A model generated the notes under the pieces. The model worked only from the letters and a program-made list of their open reading frames with translations, was not told where the DNA came from and did no database searches. A program made the position numbers and the translations under genes. Positions 31,964-32,883 of a stretch of DNA of 32,883 nucleotides are shown piece after piece (the stretch's first letter is position 1; every line of letters starts with the position of its first letter). The DNA comes from an uncultured Bacteroidales bacterium (GTDB taxonomy: Bacteria; Bacteroidota; Bacteroidia; Bacteroidales; P3), in the NCBI GenBank assembly GCA_937906975.1, contig CALCUN010000063.1:1-32883 (forward strand), in the 5' to 3' direction.

Positions 31964-32242
31964 ATGTTAGCAGAAATTCTGGAAACTCTGATGATCCTGA
32001 GCTTTGGCATTTCCTGGCCTATCAATCTGTCCAAGGCCATCCGCAGCCGATCCACCGGTGGTAAGAGTATCATGTTCGATTACTTCATCGGCTTTGGCTA
32101 TGTCTGCGGTATCGTGTCCAAGATGCTGGCCCACAACTATAATCTGGCATTTTGGTTTTATTTCCCCAACCTGATTATGGTCACGCTGGATATTATCCTC
32201 TACTACCGCAACAAGAAGCTGGAAGAAGCAGCCAAGAAGTAA
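31964..32242 (+). CDS. SemiSWEET/PQ-loop-like membrane protein
   Basis: A 92-residue protein with three membrane segments (about residues 5-22, 38-57 and 62-83), the size and topology of a half-SWEET or PQ-loop unit, whose members transport sugars as dimers. The first segment contains ISWPINLSKAIRSRSTGGKS, with the Pro and the following basic loop typical of PQ-loop proteins. A ribosome site lies seven bases upstream. GC content and codon use differ sharply from everything left of the junction. It is followed after 16 bases by the LysR gene. The substrate is unknown. Confidence 0.8.
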   Translation: MLAEILETLMILSFGISWPINLSKAIRSRSTGGKSIMFDYFIGFGYVCGIVSKMLAHNYNLAFWFYFPNLIMVTLDIILYYRNKKLEEAAKK

Positions 32243-32258
32243 GATAGGGAAGACATCG

Positions 32259-32777
32259 ATGAATATCAAGCATTTGCAATATATGATCGAGATCGAGCGT
32301 GTGGGCTCCATCTCCCAGGCGGCAAAGAACCTGTATGTTGGTCAGCCGAACCTGAGCCGCATCCTGCGGGAGGTGGAGGAGTCTGTAGGCTGCACCATCT
32401 TTGACCGTACCCACCAGGGTATTCGCCCCACAGAGCGGGGCATGGCATTTCTGCAGCATGCCCACAATATCCTCCGGGAGATGGATGCCATTGAAACTAT
32501 GGGCTCCGGTGTGACGGAAGGAAACCGTCTGCGCGTGTGCATTCCTCATTCCACCGCTTCTTTCCATATGATCTGCAAGTATCTGGTGCCTCTGATTGAA
32601 AGCAAGCGGATCAATGCTGTGATCCGGGAATCCCACCCCAAAAAGACATTGGAGCTGCTGGCAGGTGGCCAGGCAGAACTGGGAGTCATCCGCTTCCGTG
32701 AGGAATACCGGCAGTATTTCTCTGAAATCGCAGCCAATGCAAACCTGAAATTCCAGTTGCTGAAGAACTGGATTTAA
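32259..32777 (+). CDS. LysR-family transcriptional regulator, shortened
   Basis: 172 residues. The N-terminal winged helix-turn-helix is complete and typical (HLQYMIEIERVGSISQAAK, LYVGQPNLSRILREVEESVG, IFDRTHQGIRPTERG). The first half of the effector-binding domain follows (LRVCIPHSTASF, LELLAGGQAELGVI). LysR proteins usually have about 300 residues, so the stop at 32775-32777, just before an A7 run, removes the rest. The frame beginning GAA ATT CCA at about 32749 stays open to the window end, but its product does not look like the LysR C-terminal half to me. A frameshift, a second junction, or a truly truncated gene are all possible. Confidence 0.8.
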   Translation: MNIKHLQYMIEIERVGSISQAAKNLYVGQPNLSRILREVEESVGCTIFDRTHQGIRPTERGMAFLQHAHNILREMDAIETMGSGVTEGNRLRVCIPHSTASFHMICKYLVPLIESKRINAVIRESHPKKTLELLAGGQAELGVIRFREEYRQYFSEIAANANLKFQLLKNWI

Positions 32778-32883
32778 AAAAAGCCGCAAAATCTGCCGGT
32801 GAGATTGACCTGAAAGTATATTCTTCTGACGGTATGCCTTTCACAATTTTGGAAGCACTGAATATCTCCACTGCGCATCCGTG

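Noticed and set aside
32193..32789. A 198-codon minus-strand frame in the GC-rich segment
   Set aside because: It is a shadow of the LysR gene and its product has no recognisable domain, while the plus frame has a clear helix-turn-helix.

Overview
The window is mostly one low-GC Bacteroidetes (Bacteroidales-type) segment, about positions 1 to 31,900. A short, visibly more GC-rich Firmicutes-like segment is joined to its right end at about 31,902. The Bacteroidetes assignment rests on several things: -7 boxes of the TAnnTTTG type, a tmRNA tag reading GENNYALAA, a secreted M6 protease with a type IX secretion C-terminal signal, GldN/PorN-like proteins, a Bacteroidetes-length PurM, and outer-membrane beta-barrel proteins with C-terminal Phe.

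Layout. 1-610: tRNA-Asp (minus, cut by the window edge) and ssrA tmRNA. 625-2070: a small 'left locus' with a terminator, a beta-barrel protein (minus), a leader element, and a 60-residue relic of an AraC-type regulator (plus). 2073-7868: a GtrA-like membrane protein (minus), then a tight plus-strand cluster surE, a small membrane protein, lpxB, SpoIID/LytB-domain protein, secreted thioredoxin-like protein and cysteine desulfidase-like protein. 7939-8424: ssb (minus). 8515-23473: an eleven-gene, roughly 15 kb head-to-tail run with no gap over 11 bases (lysS, S41 protease, purM, LutA-like protein, YhcC-type radical SAM protein, rlmN, M6 protease, nadC, YihY/BrkB, DegT aminotransferase, sugar transferase). 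23514-25139: pruA (minus). 25232-28267: an unrecognised protein, two tandem GldN-like exported proteins and a TrmH/SpoU methyltransferase. 28279-31538: a 'right locus' with a full-length AraC-type regulator (minus), divergent from a leader, a small exported protein, a structured intergenic region, a beta-barrel-like protein, a second leader and a beta-barrel protein. 31722-31904: the 3' end of a phosphoglucomutase/phosphomannomutase gene (minus), cut off at the junction. 31964-32777: a SemiSWEET/PQ-loop-like protein and a shortened LysR regulator in foreign composition.

The most interesting signal is a roughly 95-nt element present three times (minus strand around 1597-1697; plus strand at 29351-29453 and 30639-30743), each time upstream of genes for small exported or outer-membrane proteins. 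Each copy has a nine-codon micro-ORF (MKTSTISQK) and an 8-9 bp hairpin. The last five codons of the micro-ORF can also pair over 15 nt, with two G-U wobbles, with the hairpin loop. The two pairings cross, so they look mutually exclusive, as in a translation-controlled attenuator or switch. The left and right loci also share AraC sequence and near-identical terminators in inverted orientation, which suggests a duplicated module of which the left copy is decaying.
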